NCBI GenBank assembly: GCA_964058845.1
Contig: CAXKVR010000446.1
Coordinates: 1-56,186, forward strand
Source of the DNA: Carex sylvatica
Lineage: Eukaryota > Streptophyta > Magnoliopsida > Poales > Cyperaceae
Direction of reading: 5' to 3'
DNA length: 56,186 bases
Every line of letters begins with the position of its first letter. Position 1 is the stretch's first letter. Under the pieces are notes generated by a model, which was not told where the DNA came from, ran no database searches, and saw only the letters and a list, made by a program, of their open reading frames with translations. Position numbers and translations under genes: made by a program. This document shows, one piece after another, positions 1-9,899 of the stretch.

Positions 1-1361
1 GCGAATTAATTAACTTTTTTTATTGACAATACAAAGCAAAGATAGAAGATATATAATTATTAAAAGTAAAATTAGTATTAAGATTATAAAAAAAAACAGA
101 TTCTTCAATACTGAATAGTGTTTTTGAGTCTAAAAATAGCACTGTCCCGAATGTAAATGCAAATCAAGGTGAATGCAACTTAAATTAAACTGCATGTTAC
201 TAAAATATTTTACAAAAATTATGGATAAATTTTCCTTTAAAAAAAGCTGTCTATACATATCAATTATCTGATATATATAAACATATATTAGCTCTGTGTG
301 TGTGTGTGTGTATAACATATCAATTAGCATTCAATAAATACCAAAAAGGATATAGACAAAGTTTACTCAATTAAATTGCATGTCTATATATCTATTCTCT
401 AAATATTACCATCAAATAATTGTCTATATATCTATTCATTTACCCCCAAAAATTTTATTAATAGGAAAAATATTAAAAAAAATCAATAATAGTTAATGAA
501 TTCGATAGATTTCAAAAATATAAAAAAAAACTGTTATGCTTTATAACATTCCGCCGGACATTATAAACCATAACGTCCAGTTTAGCAAAATCAATTAAAT
601 CACTAATTAACAAAAAAAAAAACGGATCTTACAGTCTATAACGTCCAGACTTAAACTTGAAAAATTATGTCATTTTATAGTTAGAACTTTCTCTGAACTT
701 GAGAATTACTTTTTTGCAATGGCCTGGAAGTTATGGACATGAACATCCTACATTTTTTGTTGTTGTTTGGTTAATTAGGAATTTAATTGAGTCTGCTAAT
801 CTGGATATTATGGTTTATAAACCATCACGGTTTTCTTATATCTCAAAATCTACCGAATTCTTTCACTATTTTTGACATTTTTTCCCTATTAATAAAAAAA
901 TGGCATTTACCCACATACTCATATTTAGAACTTGTTCGTTTGTTACAGAATTATGTGGAATGAGATTTAATGAGAATAGAAACTCACTTTCGAAAAAGTA
1001 GGAGCCTATGAGTATGGATACAAATAAAATGGATTTGAAAATATGATGAAATAGGTGTTTAGTTGTACTGTGAGATTAGTTATGAAAAATTCTTCTTCTT
1101 TTTTAATATTTGATATTATACAATTATTTTTATTAATAAAATTATTAATAATGCAATTAAAATAAATATATTAAACAATAACATACATTACTTATTAATT
1201 ATTATTTATAAAAAAATTATAAAAAAAACAATTAAAAAAATAAATATTTATTAAAATAAATAAATAAATATTTATAAATATTGTCCACTCGAAACAAAGA
1301 AAAATATTTTTTCTGACTACTGTTGATATAATCCGTGGACGAAATCAAGATATATCCTTGC
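1..1361. other. AT-rich intergenic DNA, no gene seen
   Basis: Very AT-rich, with many A and T runs and a short GT microsatellite at about 297-312. The short open frames on either strand have no recognisable domain, no splice-site support and low-complexity composition. I see nothing else I can support here. Confidence 0.6.
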
Positions 1362-1369
1362 TCAAGGTC

Positions 1370-1511
1370 CCGACATTTTTATTTTTACCCAAAAAAAAAA
1401 TTATTTTATTAAAAATAACCAAGATTTAAAAATAATTTTAAAAATACCCAACCCATGGAAATTTTCCACGGGCCAGAATTTTAATTCCAACCCGTGGAAT
1501 TTTTCCACGGG

Positions 1512-1553
<42 letters not shown>

Positions 1554-2625
1554 AACAGAAATTTTTATTTAATTTTTTTTTTTTTATAAAAATATTAGAA
1601 ATGTTGGATATATTTTTTTGAAAATAGATGTAATACAATACAATTTGATTTATTAGAAAGATTGTAACAAATAATCCGATCAATATTTTTCAGGCCGGAT
1701 TTTTCGCGGCTATAAGAAAAATTAATATATTTCATTATGTGTTCTTGTAAAAAAATAAAAATGCATGAATTCTGAGTTATTGATCCCGGTTCAAAAGTCA
1801 CTTCTAGGTAATATAGAAATTATTGTGATCCTTCTAGTACATTTAATTTATAAAAAGTTGTATCTATTTTGAGAATTTTTTTTGAATAATAATCATTAAA
1901 TAACTTTAAGTTTTTTTTTTTTTAAAATAGATACAACTTTTTATAAATTAAATGTACTAGAAGGATCACAATAATTTCTATATTACCTAGAAGTGACTTT
2001 TGAACCGGGATCAATAACTCAGAATTCATGCATTTTTATTTTTTTACAAGAACACATAATGAAATATATTAATTTTTCTTACAGCCGCGAAAAATCCGGC
2101 CTGAAAAATATTGATCGGATTATTTGTTACAATCTTTCTAATAAATCAAATTGTATTGTATTCCATCTATTTTCAAAAAAAAATCCAACATTTCTAATAT
2201 TTTCATAAAAAAAATAAAAAGTAAATATAAATTTCTGTTTTTGTAAAAAAAAAAAAAAAAAAAAAAACTTAAAGTTATTTAATGATTATTATTCAAAAAA
2301 AATTCTCAAAATAGATACAACTTTTTATAAATTAAATGTACTAGAAGGATCACAATAATTTCTATATTACCTAGAAGTGACTTTTGAACCGGGATCAATA
2401 ACTCAGAATTCATGCATTTTTATTTTTTTACAAGAACACATAATGAAATATATTAATTTTTCTTACAGCCGCGAAAAATCCGGCCTGAAAAATATTGATC
2501 GGATTATTTGTTACAATCTTTCTAATAAATCAAATTGTATTGTATTACATCTATTTTCAAAAAAATATATCCAACATTTCTAATATTTTCATAAAAAAAA
2601 TAAAAAGTAAATATAAATTTCTGTT

Positions 2626-2661
<36 letters not shown>

Positions 2662-2764
2662 CCCGTGGAAAATTTCCACGGGTTGGGTATTTTTAAAATT
2701 ATTTTTAAATCTGGATTATTTTTAATAAAATAAATTTTTTTTTGGGTAAAAATAAAAATGTCGG
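1370..2764. mobile_element. 1.4 kb palindromic non-autonomous DNA element with three internal repeat copies
   Basis: The ends are inverted repeats: CCGACATTTTTATTTTTACC at 1370 and its complement ending at 2764. An identical 8-bp direct repeat, TCAAGGTC, flanks it (1362-1369 and 2765-2772), which fits a target-site duplication. The outer arms (about 1370-1516 and 2657-2764) contain small hairpins around CCCGTGGAAATTTTCCACGG; the left arm has two, the right one. Inside are three copies of a roughly 360-bp sequence: inverted at about 1549-1914, direct but missing its first 45 bp or so at about 1921-2246, and direct at about 2266-2630. The outer two pair as palindrome arms and the middle one is extra. 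There is no transposase. An 8-bp duplication suits hAT or some Mutator-like elements, but the terminal bases match neither well, so I leave the superfamily open. Confidence 0.75.
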
Positions 2765-2772
2765 TCAAGGTC

Positions 2773-3519
2773 TGACCAAAATAGTTTGTATGTTTTGGTT
2801 TGTAAACAAAATATTTTATGATATAAGTCGTAATAAAAAAAACATTTTCCCGATCTCGTTTTTTCTTTGGTTAGTCAGACAAATGCCAAAAAATAAGAAC
2901 TCTTTATATATGCACTCGTGTGTGTGTGTGTGTGTGTGACGGAGAGAGTTGGAAGGAAAGAGAGTGTTAGTGGGTTTTAAGAAAGTTCATCGCGAATTTA
3001 AAAGAAAAAAACTATCAAGAATAATATAATAAAAATTATCTTACATAACAAAAGCTATTTACATAATATTTTATTTAGCAATTATATTCTATAATTGTAC
3101 TAATTATTAACTTTATCTAAAACTTTGAAAAGTAATAAATAATATCAAATTATTAAGAAATTATAATATTTATATTGAACCAGTGTAAAGTTCAAATTCC
3201 TATTAAAAGTATCTCTAGTAATATCATACACTATATAATTTTTTTTTCTATTCAAAATAATTTAATTATTTATTTTCTATTCAAAATAATATAAATATCA
3301 TGTCATAAACTATCTATATTATTTTATTTCAAACCAAAAACAATATGGACCTTAAAAATATTTGGTCCTTAAATAAATTTTTAGCTTGAGCCTTGAAATA
3401 AAATCTTATGTAGCATAGCATGCGCTATTTACACTACACGTTACGCGTTATAGCAGACCGTTATTATCGCTATTACCGTTATAGCAGTCGTAGCTGAAAT
3501 AATGTACTTTTATTCTATA
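2773..3519. other. Intergenic DNA, no gene seen
   Basis: AT-rich sequence with a TG microsatellite at about 2922-2938 followed by a short GA-rich stretch. No exon-like open frame, RNA gene or mobile-element end was recognised. Confidence 0.55.
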
Positions 3520-3527
3520 GTTTAGCG

Positions 3528-4546
3528 TAGAGTATTGCCAATACCCGGGTGGGGCTGCCTGTGCCCGGACTGCCCGTGCCCGCTAGCCGGGGTACCCGTG
3601 CCCTAGCCCGGGTATAGGTCAGGTAAACGGGTACACGGGTAGGGACATAAAACGGGCAGGGTACGTCTTTTCGGGAAAAAATCCGACCATACCCGGACCG
3701 ATTTATCTATGCCCGTGCCCGTGTGTCCGTGCCCGTATACCCGTGTATTTTTTTTTTTAAAATTCAAAATTCAAATCAAATTCTCCCAATTCTCCATATA
3801 CAATTTATTTTTTAATAAATATGTCCAATATATAAACAAATAAACATATATTTTATGTATATGTATATGTATATGTTCAATGTAAAAAAATAAATATGTA
3901 TATACATATATTATACATATATTATACATGTTTTAAAGTTTCTGATTTAATTATATTTTTTATTTATATTTTATTTAACCTATTAAAAATAAATGAATGT
4001 TTAGAAAATATATTATCAATTTAAAATAAATATTTAAAAAATATATTATTAATTTAAAATGTAAACTAAAAATTTCTAGATATAAATAAATTATGAAACT
4101 ATATAATTAGAATGACAATTTGAAAATAAAATAAAATGACTCGTGTAAAGAAATAAATAAATACATTTGTACTTAGCCGAATAAATATACAAATTTTCGC
4201 ATGAGTAATTTATATATATAAGTTACAAAAATTATTTATTTATATACACTATTTGATATTGAATTATTCTGATTTTAAAAGTTGAATTATAAACACGTAA
4301 TAATATTCGTACAACACCGTAAAAAAAAAACAGAAAAAAAGACCTGCCCGGGCTGCCCCTACCCTGATCGCCCTATCTCTCAAGGGTACGACGGGCACGG
4401 GTATAAGATGAGCAGGGCACAGTTTTAAAAAAAAAAAACCCGTGATGTCTAGCCCGAGGTCCCCATCTACCCGTGCCCGACCCCTACTCGTGCCCGACCC
4501 CGAATATGCTCGGCCCGCCCTGCCCCTACCCGACAGCAACCCTCTA
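3528..4546. mobile_element. hAT-like non-autonomous element with GC-rich subterminal repeats
   Basis: The termini are inverted: TAGAGTATTGCC at 3528 and, on the other strand from 4546, TAGAGGGTTGCT. Both begin TAGAG, as hAT ends often do. The flanking octamers GTTTAGCG (3520-3527) and ACTTAGCG (4547-4554) match at six of eight positions, which fits an old 8-bp duplication. About 200 bp inside each end is dense in variants of CCCGTGCCCG and ACCCGGG, in sharp contrast to the AT-rich middle (about 3750-4330). Such repeats could be transposase-binding sites, which is inference. No transposase coding is visible. Confidence 0.7.
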
Positions 4547-4554
4547 ACTTAGCG

Positions 4555-5608
4555 TTTAAGGTTCAAAAACTCTGTATTATTTAGGATACTGTTTTTTATT
4601 CCAAACAAAATCACGAGGTGATGCTTAAAAAAAAGCTGGAGAACTCGTGAGATTTGAAGCAATTGAAGAAAAGCTTGTCATCGTGTTTTTTTTCCAAAAG
4701 CCTGTCGACGGCATGTTCCACATCAGTCTCAGACTTGAGCAAAGCTAAAAGGTTAGCATACGGGTTTTTCTCAAAAAAAAAAAAAAAAGCAGCTCCTCTG
4801 ATTTCTCTATTTCTGCCAACTAATAAAAGGTTAGCAGCTCCCCTGATTCGTCCTCCAGAGAAAAGCCACCTATGTCGTCTAAAATATGCATATGCACAAT
4901 ATCAACAATAATAACAAATCTAATTATCTATTCAGGATTTGCAAAACAGAAGGGGCGGGACTTGAAGGATTTTAAAGGAGCTTTTAGATTTAGGGCTCGG
5001 ATTCAGTACTTTTTTAAAAGTTTTGACATAGATATATCTAATTAAAGAAGTTATAATGGGCATATATCTATATTTCTCTTTAAATTTAGATGGAGATATA
5101 TTCAATATTGAAGGATTGATATTGACGCCTCTAATCATGCAACTTTCGACAAGATACACCCAATTTCTCTTGTACACGCATAGAATTATGTAGTTCTTCC
5201 ATCTACCAGCCAAAAAAAAAAAATAGTCATGCATATACAATGATAAATTATTTATTTATTCTCCTTTTTCACATACTTTTATTGTTTTTACATGCTTTTC
5301 GCTATCTTTTTAATAACAACTGTAAATATTAAGTAAGAAAAAATAAATTATTTGTGAGTTAAAAAACATTATATTTTAAATTAATTTAAAAAAAATTACT
5401 AGTGACCTCTAAAAACATAATATAATATTTAGATAGAGAAAATTAATTATTCATAAAAAAAATAACTTATTAAATTCAGTTACAAACAAGTGCTCTGATA
5501 AGCATAAATTATATAACCATTATATCTTGTTTTTTTTATCATAAAATAGCTCCAAATATCTTGTACTTTGAATATAAAGTGAATAGAATATACCTAGAAT
5601 CAAGTTAC
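4555..5608. other. Intergenic DNA, no gene seen
   Basis: AT-rich sequence with A-rich runs. Short open frames at 4654-4911 (+) and 4932-5240 (-) have no domain, no splice context and no resemblance to a family I know. I see nothing supportable here. Confidence 0.55.
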
Positions 5609-5666
5609 TGTGGTTGTTTAGCTTTAGAATGCAGGAAAAGATGAAAATTGCAGAAAATACTTCTCA

Positions 5667-5991
5667 GTGCGGGTCATCCACCCGCACTCACAGACAGTGC
5701 GGACGCACTCCTCACTTAGCCAAATTTCCAGCATCTCAGCACTTCACATAAAAAGTCCGAGCCTAATGCGTCCGCATTCAGATTCAGTGCGGATCATCCC
5801 AGCCGCACTCAGGACTTGCCAATTTCAGAAACTGCACATCACATGCTCTAGTGCGAGTCATCCATCCGCACCCAATTACAGTGCGGACGCACTCATAGAA
5901 TTTTACATGATTTTTCTTCTAAGTTAAATATGGAAAGCTGAACCAGTGCGGGTCAGTCACCCGCACTCACCCTCAGTGCAGACGCACTGAA
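5667..5991. repeat. Four-fold hairpin repeat (GTGCGG...CCGCAC)
   Basis: A short palindrome of the form GTGCGGGTCATCCACCCGCAC recurs at about 5667, 5786, 5849 and 5945, each time with substitutions. Three of the four are followed by a second small palindrome, GTGCGGACGCAC or a variant. Spacers of about 50-70 bp are unrelated AT-rich sequence. The array lies in the upstream part of the LTR-like remnant. Confidence 0.7.
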
Positions 5992-6154
5992 CCCGCAGAC
6001 AGCCAGAATTACACGTTTTCAACACGGTTTTTATTTTTAGCGAGCCAGTGACGCTTTTTGACAGCTAAATTTGGACACATTAGTCCAGGAAAACAAGGCA
6101 AAGATAGCACCCATTAATCCAACCTTCTAGCCTCTAAATTGGGCATAGTCTTTT

Positions 6155-6165
6155 GCTATATAAGG
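6155..6165 (+). promoter_or_regulatory. TATA-like box inside the LTR-like remnant
   Basis: GCTATATAAGG is a strong TATA match. About 30 bp downstream begins a C/T-rich stretch ending in a long CT repeat, the usual arrangement of a plant promoter and start region. It probably drove the retroelement rather than a host gene, since no host coding sequence follows. Confidence 0.45.
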
Positions 6166-6217
6166 GGGGTTCATTTTCCATTGAAGATCATCTCTGATCT
6201 CACATCTCTCATCTCAC

Positions 6218-6259
<42 letters not shown>

Positions 6260-7319
6260 GGTGCATGCCAATTTCCATAAAAGATAGCGATAAATCTGCA
6301 GCCATTCTAGGAGTTCCGGAAGCTTTTCAAGGAATGAGGTTCTTGATTCATTCCTTCTTGATTCAATAAAGTGTGTAACTATTTCTTTATTTCATTCCTT
6401 CTTATTTTTGCCAACTTTTGTAATGGATCTCTTCAAGAGAGAGTAGATCTCTTTCTAGGGATTTAGGACAATGCATGAACTTGTTTAATTGTATCTTATT
6501 TGGTTATTTATTTTTATTATGATTGTTTTATGGGATTTGATGCTAATTTCTGAGATTTATAATTTGTGTTAACTACATAATTAGCACTTAAAATCAATGT
6601 AGTTCCGCTTTGGATTCGAAAGAATCAAAGAAGTTAGGACGAGAGGAGAGTACCAATTATGAATACAAATACCTTAGATTTTTATTAAGGTCTAACCAAC
6701 TGCGAAATCAAACCGGAACTACAGAAATTAGGGTTAGGGACTTGGTGAAGGACGTAACTGTGAAGTCATACCCTTATTAGGACATCTCAAATTGAATCGG
6801 ATATTAGTATGAAGGACGTAACTGTGAAGTACTAATATTTGAGGAGATGAGAGACTAACAAGAGCTTATGGTCTAGGTAGCTAGGATGAAGGACGTAACT
6901 GTGAAGTCCGAATTGCTTAGGCATGTTATTAATTCACGAAAGTGACCCTTAATGACATATTAGGTTAGAAACCTCATCAAATCATACATGAATTTAAACA
7001 AATACCGAATAGATAGAATTAACAAGGAATTATAGACTTAATACCCCTAGATCTCCTTAACTTGAAAGCAAACTAATATTTACTTTCTTTATTTTATTTA
7101 CATCTATTGTTTATAATTCCTTATTCTCGGGTATTGAACCCAACTTAGGATTACTTAAATAAACCTCCCAATTCTACTTTTATTGCACTTACTTCTTTTT
7201 ATTTTTATTATTTTCTGAAATTAATTAATAAAGTCTAAACCTAGTAATTGTCCATATTCTCTGTGGATCGATATCCAATAATATACTACGCGGTAGGATT
7301 GTGCACTTGCAATCTGAAC

Positions 7320-9372
7320 TGAAAGTGTATTTAAGATTAAAAGGTACAACTTGTTGTACTGAAACTTTGTACTATATATTTTTAGTGCAACATGCTCACT
7401 GAGAGCAAAGAAGAGTCATTCAACTCAAATAAAAATTATTTTTTTTCAAATTTAAAACAAAATCAATAGTAATTGTTTCGATAAAAAGATTAAGTAAAAA
7501 GGAAACATAAATGTATGTAAGAGTAAAACCTTCAACCTCTCGAAGTCCATGCTTTGTTTTCACTATCATATTTATCACTGTCATTTTTATTTTTATTATG
7601 CTATTAATGTTAGGACCTTATTATTACACTAAAATAATTCGTCCACATAAACAATTCAATTTAATTCAATATATCACTGCTGATTTACCTATGTCAAAAT
7701 GGTCATCATGCAAAATCATCAACTCTTAAAAAGCAAAAATAATATCTGATTTCATTAGCGTGTTTAAGCAAAACTTCACTAAAAGAAATGGTTCTTGAAC
7801 TTGTGGGATAGCGGCAAGAAAGCCTTCGTGCCGATCTAGAGGTTGAAGTGTCGGCAGCCTCCTTAGTGGTAAGATAAAGCCTTTCAAAGTTACAAGACTG
7901 TCCTTGTGAGATCGTGCCCACAATTCCTCAATAATCTCACATCTCTATTTTTTAATGGAGAGAAGTAGAGAAGGCCACAAAATTGACTAGATTGACGACT
8001 AGAAAATTCTGCAACTTTTCTTTATATTTTTTCTTGTGCTTTGGGGACCAACCTTATTTATAGATGTAGAGTCGGCATATTGTCAAACCCTAACTCAGAA
8101 CCAACTTTCTAGCTATATGCCAACTTAAAAAAATGTATTTTGTGCAACTGCATCAAAAATTGTGCAGTCGCATCAAAATTTGAGCGACCACATCGAAATC
8201 CGTGTGCCCCACAAATCTCTGGAGAATTAGTTTTCTTAATTGCAAATCTAAGAATTAGCCCATCAATAATTTGATCTTTGCCTAAATTATTCTACACATT
8301 TATGGAACACATCTTAATTAATATATTAATTGTCTATCATCTTATTTAATCACTTTAATTGACAACCATGTATTGTTGATTTCAAACTAAGTTACTTTTA
8401 ACTAACGTGCGTATGTGTTATTCTTAACGGAAACAATAATAACTTTAAACTAAACAAGTGTATGAAAAGTAAATAGTATAGTTTAGAGACACTTGACACG
8501 AGAGTTGTTTACGAAGTTCGGCACTAACGCTTACGTCTCCGGAGCTCGCGACCTTTGAGATGGCGCGTCTTTCTTTACCTAATGAGAAAGAAAGTACAAG
8601 GTGTAAACCAATGAGCCTATTACAAAGCTTATGAGAAATCACACGACCCAAGCACAGAAATGTCTCACGATTACTAAAGGCTGAACAAGGCCAGCAACAA
8701 AGACTCAAAGTAGAAGGAGTGAGCAACAAACGCTCTAGTGTTTGTAGTAAATAAAATGTCTCTCACAAATCACTATAATTATTACAATAGATAGAGTATG
8801 GTGAAGAAGATTTTTGGTTGTTGAATAAGTATTGAATTTTAAGATCAAGCAACCAAAGAGGCTCTATTTTTCAGCAAGAAAGAAGAGTTTTGGCGGCTGG
8901 AGCATCAAATCAAAAGAAAAACTAATATTTGCTTTTATATATAGGAAGAGAAGCAAATCTAGATTTAGAAACGTTATCTGACATCTTTCTTCCACGGTCC
9001 ATAGAGACCCATCACTTCATAATTTCAATAAAGTTTAAACATGAAAGTTGTATATCTTGGTCTTTTGAAAATTTCAAGCTTTGATTCACTCAAATTGGAG
9101 TTCGTATAACTAAACAGAGGCCAAAGTACGAAAGGTGCGCAGAGCTGGAAAGTGCTAACCGTTGTACAACAAATTAATTCATCTTGGAGGTCCAATTTTC
9201 TGCCAAACCTTTCAGAGACATCCATTGAGGAAGCCGTTACAACACTTATCAAGGCCTATACCTAAACGAGCATAGGCATAAGGCCTCACTTACGTGTAGA
9301 TTCTGATCGAGCGGTTCAGATCTAACCTCAACCGGTGTGTTAATGCAGATATGAATTCCTGAATTGGTCCGT
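7320..9372. other. Intergenic DNA with probable degraded retroelement pieces
   Basis: No gene is supported. Around 8040-8065 the reverse strand reads as a TATA-like CTATAAATAAGG, and around 8480-8560 there is an ACACGAGAGTTGTTTACG...GTTCGGC-type block. Similar blocks occur in degraded plant copia-like elements as I remember them. These are weak resemblances; no LTR pair, primer site or pol frame was found. Confidence 0.35.
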
Positions 9373-9383
9373 TGTTTTTTAGG

Positions 9384-9572
9384 GAAATAAATCTGCTATG
9401 ATCCTGAGGGATTGTAGGGTCCTAACATTCTAAATCCAACCCTTTTATTTTTTGAGTTATACGAATCTCTATAGAAGTTGTTTTTAATGCACGAATCTCA
9501 AAACAAATGAAAAGTTAGATTTAGAATTGTAGGACCCTACAATCCCATTTAGGATCGTAGCAGATTTATTTC
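9384..9572. mobile_element. 189-bp foldback MITE, Mutator-like by target duplication
   Basis: An identical 11-bp direct repeat TGTTTTTTAGG flanks the element (9373-9383 and 9573-9583). The ends are inverted, starting GAAATAAATCTGCTA on both strands, and the pairing continues with few mismatches for about 80 bp per arm, so nearly the whole element folds back. A 9-11 bp duplication with long terminal inverted repeats is typical of Mutator-like MITEs. No coding sequence. Confidence 0.85.
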
Positions 9573-9647
9573 TGTTTTTTAGGATTTGAGTTCTTTAATA
9601 TACCGCCTGGACAATTAGACATCCAACCCATAATCGCAACAACCCAA

Positions 9648-9687
9648 TTGCAAGAGCGGAACTCTACCAACTGAGCTATATATCTCC
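9648..9687 (-). pseudogene. trnA-UGC: trnA-UGC 5' exon fragment (plastid-derived)
   Basis: The 5' half of plastid tRNA-Ala(UGC) up to the anticodon loop: the D-arm AGCTCAGTTGGTAGAG and the anticodon region CTCTTGCAA are readable on the reverse strand. It is 40 nt instead of 38, because of an extra TA in the acceptor stem, and has a C-to-T change. The group II intron start follows but the 3' exon is absent. Confidence 0.85.
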
Positions 9688-9744
9688 GAGTGGAGTATGC
9701 ATGAAAGAGTCAGATGCTTCTTTTATTCTTTTCCCTGGCGCAGT

Positions 9745-9782
9745 TGGGCTATTCTGGATTTGAACCAGAGACCCCGCCCGTG
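9745..9782 (-). pseudogene. trnI-GAU: trnI-GAU 3' exon fragment (plastid-derived)
   Basis: The T-arm and acceptor end of plastid tRNA-Ile(GAU): GGTCTCTGGTTCAAATCCAG is readable on the reverse strand, with G-to-A changes in the acceptor stem. The 5' exon and most of the intron are missing. Confidence 0.8.
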
Positions 9783-9899
9783 AAGTAAATCATCGCACCT
9801 ACAATCCAATCAATTGGAAGAGAATCCATAGATTCATTTTCGGGAGCAATTCATCCTTCCCGAATACAGCATACAACTCCGTGTTATCCTGCTGTATTG

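Larger units (their letters stand above)
5609..7310 (+). mobile_element. LTR-like retrotransposon remnant (possible solo LTR)
   Basis: The organisation resembles a long plant LTR. It has a possible TG start near 5609, a repeat-rich upstream part (5667-5991), a TATA-like GCTATATAAGG at about 6155-6165 followed by a CT tract (about 6222-6254), an AATAAA at 6365, and three exact copies of GAAGGACGTAACTGTGAAGT (6747, 6811, 6888). It closes with a CTGTGGATCGATATCC-type block near 7261-7276, then GCACTTGCA. As far as I recall, blocks of this last kind occur near the ends of Ty3/gypsy LTRs in many plants. I found no 5-bp target duplication, no second LTR and no gag or pol coding, so the boundaries and the solo-LTR reading are inference. 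Confidence 0.45.
9598..9893 (-). other. Nuclear plastid-DNA insertion (rrn operon spacer, trnI-GAU to trnA-UGC)
   Basis: Read on the reverse strand, this stretch matches the plastid inverted-repeat region as I know it. In order it has the end of the trnI-GAU intron, the trnI 3' exon (about 9782-9745), the short spacer, the trnA-UGC 5' exon (9687-9648) and the start of the trnA intron (to about 9601). Differences from the usual plastid sequence are mostly C-to-T or G-to-A changes, plus a 2-bp insertion in the trnA exon. This is what an old, methylated nuclear copy accumulates. It cannot make a working tRNA because both tRNA genes are incomplete. Confidence 0.88.

Noticed and set aside
1595..2583. 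Three near-identical short open frames starting MTFEPGSITQ on both strands
   Set aside because: They lie in the three copies of a non-coding repeat in the palindromic element. Their similarity comes from the DNA duplication; no domain or codon-level conservation is visible.
9025..9252. 75-codon minus-strand open frame (and others at 8445-8729 and 7706-7923)
   Set aside because: No domain and no splice or promoter context; lies in probable retroelement debris.
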